DNA of 64,000 nt from Limnohabitans sp. (GTDB lineage Bacteria; Pseudomonadota; Gammaproteobacteria; Burkholderiales; Burkholderiaceae_C): assembly GCA_018882835.1 (NCBI GenBank), contig VERE01000003.1:55976-119975 (forward strand), read 5' to 3'. Shown one piece after another: positions 47,998-57,746 of this stretch. The notes below the pieces were generated by a model, which was not told the origin of the DNA, made no database searches, and worked only from the letters and a program-made list of their open reading frames with translations. The first letter of the stretch is position 1, and every line of letters starts with the position of its first letter. The translations under genes were made by a program, and so were the position numbers.

Positions 47998-48492
47998 TCA
48001 ACCTTTGGCCCGGCGAACCCGCAAGAATTCGTCGAGCAGCAGACAGCCCGCACCCAGAGTGATGGCGCTGTCTGCGAGGTTGAAGGCTGGGAAGTGCCAC
48101 CCGGCCCAGTGGACATCCAAGAAGTCCACCACATAGCCATACATCAGGCGATCGATCACATTGCCAATGGCCCCGCCCAAGATCAGCGAGAGCGCAAAGC
48201 CAAACAGTTTTTGACCCGGGTGGCTGCGCAGCATCCACACGATCAGCACCGCCGCGACCCCGCCCAGCCCAGTGAAAAACCAGCGCTGCCAACCCGAGGC
48301 CGACGCCAAAAAAGAAAAGGCTGCGCCCGTGTTGTGCACCCGCACCAGGTTGAAAAAGTGGGTCACGGGCTGACTCCAACCCAGCGGGTACTGGCCCACG
48401 ATCAAGAGCTTGGTCAACTGGTCCAGCAAGATCACCAGCACCGCCAAGGCGAGCCAGAGTTTCAATGAAGGTGTGACGCTGGCTTTGCTCAT
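47998..48492 (-). CDS. lspA: Lipoprotein signal peptidase LspA
   Basis: [54 protein letters not shown]. Confidence 0.95.
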   Translation of the reverse strand: MSKASVTPSLKLWLALAVLVILLDQLTKLLIVGQYPLGWSQPVTHFFNLVRVHNTGAAFSFLASASGWQRWFFTGLGGVAAVLIVWMLRSHPGQKLFGFALSLILGGAIGNVIDRLMYGYVVDFLDVHWAGWHFPAFNLADSAITLGAGCLLLDEFLRVRRAKG

Positions 48493-51368
48493 GCCACGTG
48501 GCGCTGTTCGCCCTCGCCATACAAGTTGCTGACGCAACGGCCGCACAGCGTGGGGTGCGCCGCATCCTGGCCCACATCGTCCCGGTAGTGCCAGCAGCGC
48601 TCGCACTTCACGGCTGTGCTGGCTTGGGTGACGATCTGCAAGTCTGCGCCGGACTTGAGCGTGATGGCGGAGGTGATGAACACAAATTTCAGGTCATCGC
48701 CCAAGGTGCTGAGCAAAGCGAAGTCTTCTGCCGTGACCTGCAACGCGACCTCGGCCTGCAACGAGGCGCCCACTTTGCCGGTGCTGCGCAAAGCCTCGAT
48801 GTCCTTGTTCACAGCATCCCGGATCTCGCGTATGCGCGACCACTTGCCCAACAGCGCGGCATCGGGCTCTCCCAGGGGGGAGAATGTTTCGGTGAACAAG
48901 GTTTCGCTGTGGCCAAACACTTTCCAGGCCTCCTCGGCGGTGAAGCTCAGGAAGGGCGCCATCCAGCGCAGCATGGCATGCGTGATTTGGTAAAGCGCAG
49001 TTTGCGCGCTGCGGCGGGCCAGAGATTTCGGTGCCGTGGTGTACAGCCGATCTTTCAGGACGTCCAGGTAAAACGCCCCGAGGTCTTCCGAGCAGTAGAC
49101 CTGAAGCTTGGACACCACCGGATGGAATTCGTAGACGCCAAAATGACCGCCTTCAAACACCTTTTTCTCGGCGTTCCAGCGGCCCAGAATGTCTTGTTGC
49201 AATTCGGCGGCGCGGCTCAGGGCGTAACGGTCGATTTCCAGCAGTTGATCGGCTGAGACAGTATCGGTGGCAGGGTTGAAGTCGCTCACATTGGCCAGCA
49301 AAAAACGCAAGGTGTTGCGGATGCGGCGGTAAGCGTCGACCACCCGGGCCAGGATTTTGTCGTCAATGTTCAGGTCGCCCGAGTAGTCGGTGGCAGCGAC
49401 CCACAGACGCACAATTTCTGCGCCGAGCTTGTCGGTGACTTCTTGCGGAATCACAACATTGCCCAGGGACTTGCTCATCTTGCGGCCTTGACCGTCGGTG
49501 GCAAAGCCATGCGTCAGCAGTCCGCGGTAGGGCGCGCGGTCATAGAGGGCGCAGCCGAGCAACAGCGAGCTGTGAAACCAGCCGCGGTGCTGGTCATGGC
49601 CTTCCAGGTACAAATCGGCTTCCGGGCCTTGGTCGTGGTAGGGCGGGCGATCGTAGGCGTCACGGTGGCTGCCGCGCAGCACGTGTTCAAAGGTGGAGCC
49701 TGAATCGAACCACACTTCCAGAATGTCGGTGCTCTTGGTGTAGTGTGCGGCTTCGGCGGCCCCCAGAATGTCTTCGGGGGTGACGCGGCTCCAGGCCTCG
49801 ATGCCGCCTTTTTCCACGATGTCGGCCGCCTGATCGAGGATGTCCATCGTGCGCGGGTGCAACTCGCCGCTGTCTTGGTGCAAGAAGAAGGGCAGGGGGA
49901 CACCCCAGCTTCGCTGGCGCGAGATGCACCAGTCGGGGCGGTTGGCGATCATGTCGCGCAAACGTGCCTTGCCATTTTCGGGATAGAACTGGGTTTGGTC
50001 GATCGCGTCCAGGGCCAGCTGGCGCAAGGTCTTGGGCGCCTTGTCTTTCGTGAACACGCCTTCGCCTTCGTCCATGCGCACAAACCACTGCGCGGCGGCG
50101 CGGTAAATCACGGGAGTCTTGTGGCGCCAGCAATGCGGGTAGCTGTGGGTGATGGTTTGGGTGGCCAGCAGGCGACCGGCGTTTTTCAGCGTTTCCAGAA
50201 TGAGGGGGACCGCTTTCCAGATGTGCAGTCCGGCAAACAACGGGAAGTCGGGGGCATAAGCGCCTTGGCCCTGCACCGGGTTCAAGATGTCGTTGTAAGC
50301 CATGCCATGCGAGACACAGCTGTTGAAGTCGTCCAGGCCATAGGCAGGCGCGGAATGCACAATGCCGGTGCCATCGTTGGCCGTGGCGTAGTCGGCCAGG
50401 TAGACCGGCGCCGTGCGCGCAAAGCCGGGATCGACATGGGACAGAGGGTGATGGAACGCCAGACCATCGAGGGATTGGCCCAGCGTGGTCGCCAACACCG
50501 TGCCTGTGAGTCCCCAGCGGGTCAGGCAGGCTTGCACCAAGTCTTCTGCCACCATCATCAGGCCACGCTCGGTGTCCACCAGCGCATAGCGCAGTTCCGG
50601 GTTCAGATTGAGCGCCTGGTTGGCGGGAAGGGTCCAGGCGGTGGTGGTCCAGATGACAGCAAAGGCATCTTTGGCAAGGCTCTTCAGGCCAAAGGCCTGG
50701 GCCAGGCGATCGGGCTGGGCGCACAGAAAGGCGACGTCCAGGGTCTCGCTTTTCTTGTCGGCGTATTCGATTTCAAATTCTGCCAGCGACGAGCCGCAGT
50801 CAAAGCACCAGTACACCGGCTTGAGGCCTCGGTAAACAAAGCCGCGCTCGATCACACGCTTGAAGGCGCGCAGCTGGCCGGCCTCGTTGGCGGGGTCCAT
50901 GGTGCGGTAGGGACGCTCCCAGTCACCGAGCACGCCCAGGCGACGGAAGTCTTCGCGCTGTTGCGCGATTTGCTCGGTGGCATAGGCGCGGCTTTTGGCC
51001 TGCATGTCATCGCGGCCGAGTTTGCGGCCATGCAGTTTTTCGATGGCATTTTCAATCGGCAGGCCATGGCAGTCCCAGCCCGGGATGTATTGCGCGTCAA
51101 AGCCCGCCAGTTGGCGCGACTTCACAATCATGTCCTTGAGCACTTTGTTCAGTGCGTGGCCGATGTGCAATTTGCCATTGGCATAGGGCGGGCCGTCGTG
51201 CAGCACAAACAGCGGTGCGCCGTGGCGGGCGATGCGCAGTTTTTTGTACAGGCCTTGCTCTTGCCAGCCCTTGACCCAGGCCGGTTCGCGCTTGGGAAGG
51301 TCGCCTCGCATCGGGAAAGGCGTGTCGGGCAGGTTCAGGGTGGCGCGGTAATCGGGAGCGGTGGACAT
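48489..51368 (-). CDS. ileS: Isoleucyl-tRNA synthetase
   Basis: [24 protein letters not shown] (HIGH), [12 protein letters not shown] (KMSKS), C-terminal zinc site [12 protein letters not shown]...LCGRC. Confidence 0.97.
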   Translation of the reverse strand: MSTAPDYRATLNLPDTPFPMRGDLPKREPAWVKGWQEQGLYKKLRIARHGAPLFVLHDGPPYANGKLHIGHALNKVLKDMIVKSRQLAGFDAQYIPGWDCHGLPIENAIEKLHGRKLGRDDMQAKSRAYATEQIAQQREDFRRLGVLGDWERPYRTMDPANEAGQLRAFKRVIERGFVYRGLKPVYWCFDCGSSLAEFEIEYADKKSETLDVAFLCAQPDRLAQAFGLKSLAKDAFAVIWTTTAWTLPANQALNLNPELRYALVDTERGLMMVAEDLVQACLTRWGLTGTVLATTLGQSLDGLAFHHPLSHVDPGFARTAPVYLADYATANDGTGIVHSAPAYGLDDFNSCVSHGMAYNDILNPVQGQGAYAPDFPLFAGLHIWKAVPLILETLKNAGRLLATQTITHSYPHCWRHKTPVIYRAAAQWFVRMDEGEGVFTKDKAPKTLRQLALDAIDQTQFYPENGKARLRDMIANRPDWCISRQRSWGVPLPFFLHQDSGELHPRTMDILDQAADIVEKGGIEAWSRVTPEDILGAAEAAHYTKSTDILEVWFDSGSTFEHVLRGSHRDAYDRPPYHDQGPEADLYLEGHDQHRGWFHSSLLLGCALYDRAPYRGLLTHGFATDGQGRKMSKSLGNVVIPQEVTDKLGAEIVRLWVAATDYSGDLNIDDKILARVVDAYRRIRNTLRFLLANVSDFNPATDTVSADQLLEIDRYALSRAAELQQDILGRWNAEKKVFEGGHFGVYEFHPVVSKLQVYCSEDLGAFYLDVLKDRLYTTAPKSLARRSAQTALYQITHAMLRWMAPFLSFTAEEAWKVFGHSETLFTETFSPLGEPDAALLGKWSRIREIRDAVNKDIEALRSTGKVGASLQAEVALQVTAEDFALLSTLGDDLKFVFITSAITLKSGADLQIVTQASTAVKCERCWHYRDDVGQDAAHPTLCGRCVSNLYGEGEQRHVA

Positions 51369-51459
51369 CTGGGGACCTTGGCAGAAAAGGCAGAGAGGGC
51401 TTGTATGGGCGGAGGGGTCGCCGCGGCCCTGAGGGGCCTCGCGATGACGGGGGCGCTGT

Positions 51460-52533
51460 TTAAATTCGGTCGCGGGTGGTTTGGCGACGGGTGGTGGCGT
51501 GCGTTGCGCGTTGGGCAAACCACTGGCGCGCATCATCGCAGTCTTGGGCGATGCCTTTTTGCAAGGCCTCCAGACCGTCGTATTTCAGCTCATCATGCAG
51601 TTTGTGCAGCAGTTCCACACGGATGATTTTACCGTAGCCACCCTCGGGGCCCAACTCGGCGGGCCAGTGCAGGCAATGGGTTTCCAGCAACACGCGGCCG
51701 CCGTTGACATCGTCGGGGTCCAGCGAGGGACGAACCCCCAGATTGGCCACGCCCGGCAGGGGCTCTGGGGTCAAGCCATGAACCTGGGCCACAAAAATGC
51801 CTTGGGCCGCAGGCTTCCAGTGCGCAAAGCGCAAATTCAATGTCCGGCAATCGAGCTCTCGGCCCAGGCGACGCCCATGCACCACATGGCCGGAGACGGT
51901 GTAGGGCCGTCCCAGCAATTGCGCGGTTTCGTCCATCGAGCCGCGGGCCAGGGCGTCGCGCACTGCCGAACTGGAGATGCGCAAGCGGCCCCTGAAGGGT
52001 GGCATGGCGGCACTCACGCCGCGGCTGGCGGCATGGCGCGGGTCGGAAATCTCATAGCTGTTCATGCGCGCGACATCAAAACCAAATTGCTCCCCTGCTG
52101 CCACCAACATGTCGTAATCGCCCGCGCGTTTGGCGCCAAAGCGGAAGTCGTCCCCCACCAGCACATAGAGCACGCCCAGACCGTCGAGCAGCACTTCCTT
52201 GATGAAGGCTTGCGGGTCCTGGGAGGCAAAGGCCTGGTTAAAGGGCAGGATCACGCATTGGTCGATGCCACAGTTGGCCAACTCCTGCAGCTTGTCGCGC
52301 AGCGTGGCGATGCGCGCGGGCGCCATCTCGGGCTTGTTCAGCCGGGCAGCAAAAAAGTCGCGCGGATGCGGCTCGAAGGTCATCACGCAGCTGGGCACGC
52401 CGCGGTGGCGCGCTTCCGAGCGCAGCAAAGCCAGCATGGCCTGATGGCCACGGTGAACGCCGTCGAAATTGCCAATGGTCAAAGCACATGCTTCGGCCAG
52501 GGCGGGGTGGTGAAAGCCTCTGAAAATTTGCAT
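51460..52533 (-). CDS. ribF: Bifunctional riboflavin kinase/FAD synthetase RibF
   Basis: [34 protein letters not shown]-terminal flavokinase. Confidence 0.95.
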   Translation of the reverse strand: MQIFRGFHHPALAEACALTIGNFDGVHRGHQAMLALLRSEARHRGVPSCVMTFEPHPRDFFAARLNKPEMAPARIATLRDKLQELANCGIDQCVILPFNQAFASQDPQAFIKEVLLDGLGVLYVLVGDDFRFGAKRAGDYDMLVAAGEQFGFDVARMNSYEISDPRHAASRGVSAAMPPFRGRLRISSSAVRDALARGSMDETAQLLGRPYTVSGHVVHGRRLGRELDCRTLNLRFAHWKPAAQGIFVAQVHGLTPEPLPGVANLGVRPSLDPDDVNGGRVLLETHCLHWPAELGPEGGYGKIIRVELLHKLHDELKYDGLEALQKGIAQDCDDARQWFAQRATHATTRRQTTRDRI

Positions 52534-52666
52534 AGTTCGACCGCCCGCAAAGTCACGGGCGTGCCATCAAAACAAGGTATATTGTCCTCGAACAACTCGC
52601 ACGCCTTGGCGGGGTTGTCCGACATTCCGCGTCAGTGTGCTTTGCGAACTGCTTGGGAGGCTCGAT

Positions 52667-53224
52667 TTGAAGGTCTTGAAGTTGTCGGCCCAGGGACTGC
52701 CACAGTCCTGGATATCGCTGGAACAAGCGGTGATTCATTACGCCGCGGGCGAGGTGCGCTGGGAGGCCGGGGCGGAGGTGGCGGTGTTTCGTGGCGGCCA
52801 CAATGCCATCACTGGCGCGCAGTCCATCATCACGGTGAACAGCATCATTGGCACCCGCGGGGTCCCCAACATCAACCCTTTCGAGCTCAAGCCTGGGCTG
52901 ACCAACAGCAAGCTTTTTGCCCGCGACCGCAACCTGTGCGCTTATTGCGGCGACACCTTTCACGAAAGCGAGCTGACGCGCGAGCACATCATTCCGTTTG
53001 CGCAACAGGGGCAGGACACCTGGATGAACGTGGTCACCGCCTGCCGTGCCTGCAACCATCGCAAGAGCAGCCGCACGCCCGAGCAGGCCCGCATGCCCTT
53101 GCTTTACACGCCCTATGTGCCCAGTTTGTGGGAAGACTTCATTTTGCGCAACCGCCGCATCCTGAGCGACCAGATGGAGTTTTTGATGGCGCACCTGCCC
53201 CGAAACTCGCGCCTGTGCGCCTGA
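52667..53224 (+). CDS. HNH endonuclease family protein
   Basis: TTG start after GGGAGG, LKVLKLSAQGLPQSWISLEQAVIHYAAGEVRWE; CAYCGDTFHESELTREHIIPFAQQGQDTWMNVVTACRACNHRKSSRTP. Confidence 0.88.
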   Translation: MKVLKLSAQGLPQSWISLEQAVIHYAAGEVRWEAGAEVAVFRGGHNAITGAQSIITVNSIIGTRGVPNINPFELKPGLTNSKLFARDRNLCAYCGDTFHESELTREHIIPFAQQGQDTWMNVVTACRACNHRKSSRTPEQARMPLLYTPYVPSLWEDFILRNRRILSDQMEFLMAHLPRNSRLCA

Positions 53225-53228
53225 CAAC

Positions 53229-53822
53229 TTAGCCAGCGCGCAGCAACTCGGCAATCGCGGCCGGGTAAATCCGATGCTCTTGGGTGAGCACCCTCGCGGC
53301 CAATTGATCAGCTGTGTCACCGGGCAGCACCGGCACCACGGCCTGCGCCAAGATAGGCCCATGGTCCAATTCCGCCGTCACCCGGTGCACCGTCGCCCCC
53401 GCATAACGACAGCCCGCCTCGATCGCGCGCTCATGGGTGTGCAAGCCCGCAAACGCCGGCAATAGTGAGGGGTGAATGTTCAGCAGCCGCTGGTCATAGT
53501 GCTGCACAAACCCCGGCGTCAAAATTCTCATGAAGCCCGCCAGCACCACCAGGAAGGGCTGGTAAGGGTCGATCAGTGTTTGCAAGGCCGCATCAAAGGC
53601 CTCACGCGGTTGCGCATGCTGGGCAAAGTCTTGGTGGCTCAGCACTGCCGTGGGAATAGCGTGCTCCCTGGCAAACGCCAAGCCCCCGGCATCGGCCCGG
53701 TTGCTGATGACAGCGGCCACACGCGCCTGGTACTTGTCCTCCCAAGCGTCACGCTGCGCGGCCTTGACGATGGCCGCCATGTTCGACCCGCCGCCCGAGA
53801 TCAGGATCACAATGTTTTTCAT
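53229..53822 (-). CDS. purN: Phosphoribosylglycinamide formyltransferase
   Basis: MKNIVILISGGGSNMAAIVKA; VVLAGFMRILTPGFV; LLNIHPSLLPAFAGLHTHERAIEAGCRYAGATVHRVTAELDHGPILAQ. Confidence 0.95.
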   Translation of the reverse strand: MKNIVILISGGGSNMAAIVKAAQRDAWEDKYQARVAAVISNRADAGGLAFAREHAIPTAVLSHQDFAQHAQPREAFDAALQTLIDPYQPFLVVLAGFMRILTPGFVQHYDQRLLNIHPSLLPAFAGLHTHERAIEAGCRYAGATVHRVTAELDHGPILAQAVVPVLPGDTADQLAARVLTQEHRIYPAAIAELLRAG

Positions 53823-53844
53823 CCCACAGATTTTAGGACGCCCC

Positions 53845-53862
53845 CTCTGCGTCAGCGCAGAG
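53845..53862. repeat. Perfect 7-bp hairpin in purN 5' leader
   Basis: CTCTGCG-TCAG-CGCAGAG. Confidence 0.75.
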
Positions 53863-53899
53863 CGAACCCCGTGCGATTTCCGCGCCCCGACCCACACAA

Positions 53900-53995
53900 A
53901 TTGAGCCGGGGCCAGAGGCCGGGACAGGGGGCTGACGATTTCGGAGCCTGCGACATGAGGAAGCCCCCTGTCCCGGCCTCTGGCCCCGGCTCAAT
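53900..53995. repeat. Perfect 34-bp inverted repeat with 28-nt spacer (REP/MITE-like or structured RNA candidate)
   Basis: Arm 53900-53933 ATTGAGCCGGGGCCAGAGGCCGGGACAGGGGGCT is the exact reverse complement of 53962-53995. Confidence 0.95.
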
Positions 53996-54095
53996 CTGCC
54001 CCCGGCAAAGCCAAGAAAATGTCACCTGCAAAACATAGGGTTACCCCCAAAAACGCACGGTCGTGCTAAAAACGGAGATTCCACCGGAGATTCAC

Positions 54096-55274
54096 ATGGA
54101 TTTAGCCTTTACCCCCGAAGAAGAAGCCTTCCGTCAGGAAGTCCGCGCCTGGGTGCGCGCCAATCTGCCCCAAGAAACCGCCCACAAAGTCCACAATGCC
54201 TTGCGACAAACCCGCGAGGACATGCAGAACTGGGCCAAGATTCTTGGCAAAAAGGGCTGGCTCACTTATGCCTGGCCCAAGCAATTTGGGGGCCCCGGCT
54301 GGAACGCAGTACAAAAGCATTTGTTCGAAGAAGAGTGTGCCCTGGCGGGCGCGCCACGCATCGTGCCCTTTGGCCCCGTCATGGTGGCGCCGGTGATCAT
54401 GGCCTTCGGCAATGCCGAACAACAGCAGCGCTTCCTGCCCGGCATTGCCAGTGGCGAAGTGTGGTGGAGCCAGGGTTACAGCGAGCCGGGTTCTGGCTCT
54501 GACCTGGCCTCGCTCAAGACCCGTGCCGAGCGTGTGGGCAACAAATACATCGTGAATGGCCAAAAGACCTGGACCACCCTGGGTCAGTTTGGCGAATGGA
54601 TTTTCTGCCTGGTGCGCACCAGCAACGAAGGCAAGCCGCAAACCGGCATCTCCTTCCTCTTGATCGACATGAAGTCGCCTGGCGTCACCGTGCGCCCCAT
54701 CAAATTGCTGGATGGCGAGTGCGAGGTCAACGAGGTGTGGTTTGACAACGTCGAGGTACCTGCAGAGAACCTGATTGGCGAAGAGAACAAAGGCTGGACC
54801 TACGCCAAGCACTTGCTCGCCCACGAGCGCACCAACATCGCCGACGTCAACCGCGCCAAGCGCGAACTCGAGCGCTTGAAGCGCATCGCCAAGGCCGAAG
54901 GCGTTTACGACGACGTTCGCTTCCGCGATGAAATCGCCAAGCTCGAAGTCGATGTGGTGGCGTTGGAGATGCTGGTGCTGCGTGTGTTGTCGGCTGAAAA
55001 GTCAGGCAAGCAGTCGCTGGACATTGCCGGCTTGCTGAAAATTCGCGGCAGTGAAATGCAGCAGCGCTACACCGAGCTGATGATGCTCGCCGGTGGCCCC
55101 TACAGCTTGCCCTTCATTCAAGAAGCCATGGAGGCGGGCTGGCAAGGTGACCAAATTGGCGCCTTGCACTGCGCTCCCTTGGCCAGTTCGTACTTTAATA
55201 TGCGCAAGACCACCATCTATGGCGGCTCGAACGAAGTTCAGCGCAACATCGTCGCGCAAACCGTTCTCGGCTAA
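54096..55274 (+). CDS. Acyl-CoA dehydrogenase (PimC-like large subunit type)
   Basis: MDLAFTPEEEAFRQEVRAWVRANLP; GYSEPGSGSDLASLKTRAERVGNKYIVNGQKTWTTLGQFGEWIFCLVRT; IYGGSNEVQRNIVAQTVLG. Confidence 0.92.
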   Translation: MDLAFTPEEEAFRQEVRAWVRANLPQETAHKVHNALRQTREDMQNWAKILGKKGWLTYAWPKQFGGPGWNAVQKHLFEEECALAGAPRIVPFGPVMVAPVIMAFGNAEQQQRFLPGIASGEVWWSQGYSEPGSGSDLASLKTRAERVGNKYIVNGQKTWTTLGQFGEWIFCLVRTSNEGKPQTGISFLLIDMKSPGVTVRPIKLLDGECEVNEVWFDNVEVPAENLIGEENKGWTYAKHLLAHERTNIADVNRAKRELERLKRIAKAEGVYDDVRFRDEIAKLEVDVVALEMLVLRVLSAEKSGKQSLDIAGLLKIRGSEMQQRYTELMMLAGGPYSLPFIQEAMEAGWQGDQIGALHCAPLASSYFNMRKTTIYGGSNEVQRNIVAQTVLG

Positions 55275-55300
55275 GCCCTGAGAAACTGAAAGGAACAATC

Positions 55301-56416
55301 ATGGATTTCAATTTCTCTGACGACCAGGAACAACTGCGCGACGCCGTTCGCAAGTGGGTGGACAAGGGCTATGACTTCGAGCGCCGTCGCGGCATCGTGG
55401 CACACGGCGGCTTCTCGCGCGAGGCCTACACCGAGCTGGCCGAGCTGGGCCTGACCGGCTTGTACATTCCGGAAGCCTTGGGCGGTTTGGGCATGGGCCC
55501 GGTCGAAGGCATGGTGGTGATGGAAGAGCTGGGGCGTGGCATCGTGCTGGAGCCGCTGAACCAAGCGCTGATGGCGGGCGCCATGCTGTCCTACTATGCC
55601 GGCCAGGACCTGCAAGAAGCCTGGTGCGCCAAAGTGGCAAGCGGCGAGGCCTTGGTGGTGCTGGCCGCACAAGAGCGCAAAGCCCGCTACGACCTGTCGG
55701 TCTGCAACACCGTGGCCCAACAGCAGGGCAACGGCTGGACCTTGAGCGGCGCCAAGAGCGTGGTCCCTGCCGGTGACCTGGCAGACGCCTTCATCGTGCC
55801 CGCCAAAGCCGATGGCAAGCTGGCCCTGTTCCTGGTGGAGCGCACGGCCAACGGCGTGACCACGCATGGCTACCTGACGCAAGATGGCAGCCGCGGCGCC
55901 GAGCTCAAGCTGTCCGCTGCCCCGGCCACTTTGCTCACACTCAAAGGGCAAGAGGCTCTGGAACATGCCACCGACATCGGCATTGCCGCGCTGTGCGCCG
56001 AGGCGGTGGGCGTGATGGACAAGACCCTGGCCATCACCGTCGATTACATGAACACCCGCAAGCAGTTTGGGGTGGTGATCAGCAGCTTCCAGTCGCTGCG
56101 TCACCGCGTGGCCGACATGAAGATGCAGCTGGAGTTGGGCCGCTCCATGAGCTATTACGCCAGCCTCAAACTTAATGCGCCCACCGATGAGCGTCGCGCT
56201 GCCATGAGCCGTGCCAAGTTCCAGATCGGCAATTCCATGCGCTTTGTCGGCCAACAAGCCGTGCAACTGCATGGCGGCATCGGGGTGACCGACGAGTACA
56301 TTGTCAGCCACTACTTCAAGAAATTGACGCAGATGGAAATGAGCTTTGGCGACACCTTGCACCATCTGGGCGAAGTGTCTGCGCGCATGCAAGACACCGC
56401 AGGCGTCTTCGCCTGA
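55301..56416 (+). CDS. Acyl-CoA dehydrogenase (PimD-like small subunit type)
   Basis: MDFNFSDDQEQLRDAVRKWVDKGYDFERRRGI; MNTRKQFGVVISSFQSLRHRVADM; VQLHGGIGVTDEYIVSHYFKKLTQMEMSFGD. Confidence 0.9.
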   Translation: MDFNFSDDQEQLRDAVRKWVDKGYDFERRRGIVAHGGFSREAYTELAELGLTGLYIPEALGGLGMGPVEGMVVMEELGRGIVLEPLNQALMAGAMLSYYAGQDLQEAWCAKVASGEALVVLAAQERKARYDLSVCNTVAQQQGNGWTLSGAKSVVPAGDLADAFIVPAKADGKLALFLVERTANGVTTHGYLTQDGSRGAELKLSAAPATLLTLKGQEALEHATDIGIAALCAEAVGVMDKTLAITVDYMNTRKQFGVVISSFQSLRHRVADMKMQLELGRSMSYYASLKLNAPTDERRAAMSRAKFQIGNSMRFVGQQAVQLHGGIGVTDEYIVSHYFKKLTQMEMSFGDTLHHLGEVSARMQDTAGVFA

Positions 56417-56425
56417 GACCTGGGC

Positions 56426-56456
56426 CCGGCCTTCGATCCGGCCTTCGATCCGGCCT
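56426..56456. repeat. Short tandem repeat, 12-bp unit CCGGCCTTCGAT x2 plus partial
   Basis: CCGGCCTTCGAT CCGGCCTTCGAT CCGGCCT between two convergent genes. Confidence 0.9.
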
Positions 56457-56700
56457 AAAGCGGTTCGAAGCGCCGCCGTGTGATGCCTTGCACTGTCACG
56501 GTTTCGGCAAACATGGCCGCAGGCCGGACCCACAAGCCGTGTTGGCCATACAGTGCACGGTACAGCGTCATCGGTTCCAGCGTTTCGCTGTGGCGCACGG
56601 TGCCCAGCACTTCGTACTCGCCGCCTTTGTAATGGCGGTATCGGCCTGGCGGCGTTTCAATCAGGGGTGGCAAATCGGTGTCGTCCATGGTGGCAAGCAT
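56455..56700 (-). CDS. DUF1653 domain protein
   Basis: PPGRYRHYKGGEYEVLGTVRHSETLEPMTLYRALYGQHGLWVRPAAMF. Confidence 0.85.
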   Translation of the reverse strand: MLATMDDTDLPPLIETPPGRYRHYKGGEYEVLGTVRHSETLEPMTLYRALYGQHGLWVRPAAMFAETVTVQGITRRRFEPL

Positions 56701-56723
56701 AAATCAGCAGGAGGCATGGGAGC

Positions 56724-57737
56724 ATGACGACATCTTCTCGTTTGCGAGTGGCGGTGATCGGCCTGGGGTGGTGGGGCCAAACCGTGGTGCGCTACCTCCA
56801 CCAGGCACGCAACATCGAGGTGTTGTGCGCCTGTGACCTGAACACCGATTTGGCGACCCGCTTCACCCAATCCGAGGGGATTGGGCTGGCCCCCAGCTTT
56901 GAAGCCGTGTTGACCGACCCGCGCATTGAGGGAGTGGTGCTGTGTACCCCGCACAGCATGCATGCCGAACAAATCGTGGCGGCAGCGCAAGCGGGCAAGC
57001 ATGTGTTTTGCGAAAAGCCCCTGACCCTCACGCGCGCCGACGCCGTGCGTGCGGTGGCCGCCGTGAACCAGCACGGGCGCGTGCTGGCTGTGGGCCATGA
57101 GCGCCGCTTTGAAGCGCCCATTCAACGCGCCATGGCCATGATCCATTCCGGTGAGTTGGGCAAGCCCCTGCAGATGGAAGCGAATTTCAGCCAAGACAAA
57201 TTTTTGGGCATGGATCCCAACAACTGGCGCTTGTCTGCGAATGAAGCACCTGCTGGCCCGATGACGGCCACTGGCATTCATTTGCTGGACCTGTCGATGG
57301 GCGTGTTTGGCGAAGCGCACACCGTGTATGCCAGCGTGAAACAGTTGGGCAGCCATTTGGTCAACGGCGACACCCTGGCCATTCTGGCTACCTACAAGGG
57401 CGGTGGTCACGCCCTTATCAGCGCGATTCTGGCGACGCCATTTGTTGGGCGCTTTGCGGTGTATGGCAGCCAGGGCTGGGTGGAAGTTCGCGACAAAAGC
57501 CATCCTGAAGCCTCCACTGGCTGGGTGCTCACGTCTTGCGTGCGCGGCCAGGAACCGCGCACCGAAGTGTTTGAACCGCATCCGGCCGTGCTTGCGAATT
57601 TGGAGGCCTTCGCTGATGCAGCTTTGGGGGGGGCGGCTTACCCGGTTCCTCAGTCGCAAATGATTGCCAACATTTCGGCGCTGGAGGCGGTGGTCAAGTC
57701 CACCCGAAGCGGTCGCGTCGAGGCTGTCGAAAGTTAA
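56724..57737 (+). CDS. Gfo/Idh/MocA-family oxidoreductase
   Basis: RVAVIGLGWWGQTVVRYLHQARNIEVLCACD; AAAQAGKHVFCEKPLTLTRADA. Confidence 0.92.
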   Translation: MTTSSRLRVAVIGLGWWGQTVVRYLHQARNIEVLCACDLNTDLATRFTQSEGIGLAPSFEAVLTDPRIEGVVLCTPHSMHAEQIVAAAQAGKHVFCEKPLTLTRADAVRAVAAVNQHGRVLAVGHERRFEAPIQRAMAMIHSGELGKPLQMEANFSQDKFLGMDPNNWRLSANEAPAGPMTATGIHLLDLSMGVFGEAHTVYASVKQLGSHLVNGDTLAILATYKGGGHALISAILATPFVGRFAVYGSQGWVEVRDKSHPEASTGWVLTSCVRGQEPRTEVFEPHPAVLANLEAFADAALGGAAYPVPQSQMIANISALEAVVKSTRSGRVEAVES

Positions 57738-57746
57738 GCCCGCCTG

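Noticed and set aside
51400-51450. GGCCC-TGAG-GGGCC hairpin between ileS and ribF
   Set aside because: Only a 5-bp GC stem in GC-rich DNA, no T-run; expected by chance.
49743-51626. 627-aa plus-strand ORF antisense to ileS
   Set aside because: Shadow ORF opposite a confidently identified ileS; no recognisable domain.
53900-53995. Treating the long inverted repeat as a normal terminator
   Set aside because: Both flanking genes point away from it and no T-run follows either arm.
53472-54038. 188-aa ORF running across purN and the 34-bp inverted repeat
   Set aside because: Antisense to purN and traverses the palindrome; Pro/Arg/Gln-rich product with no motif.
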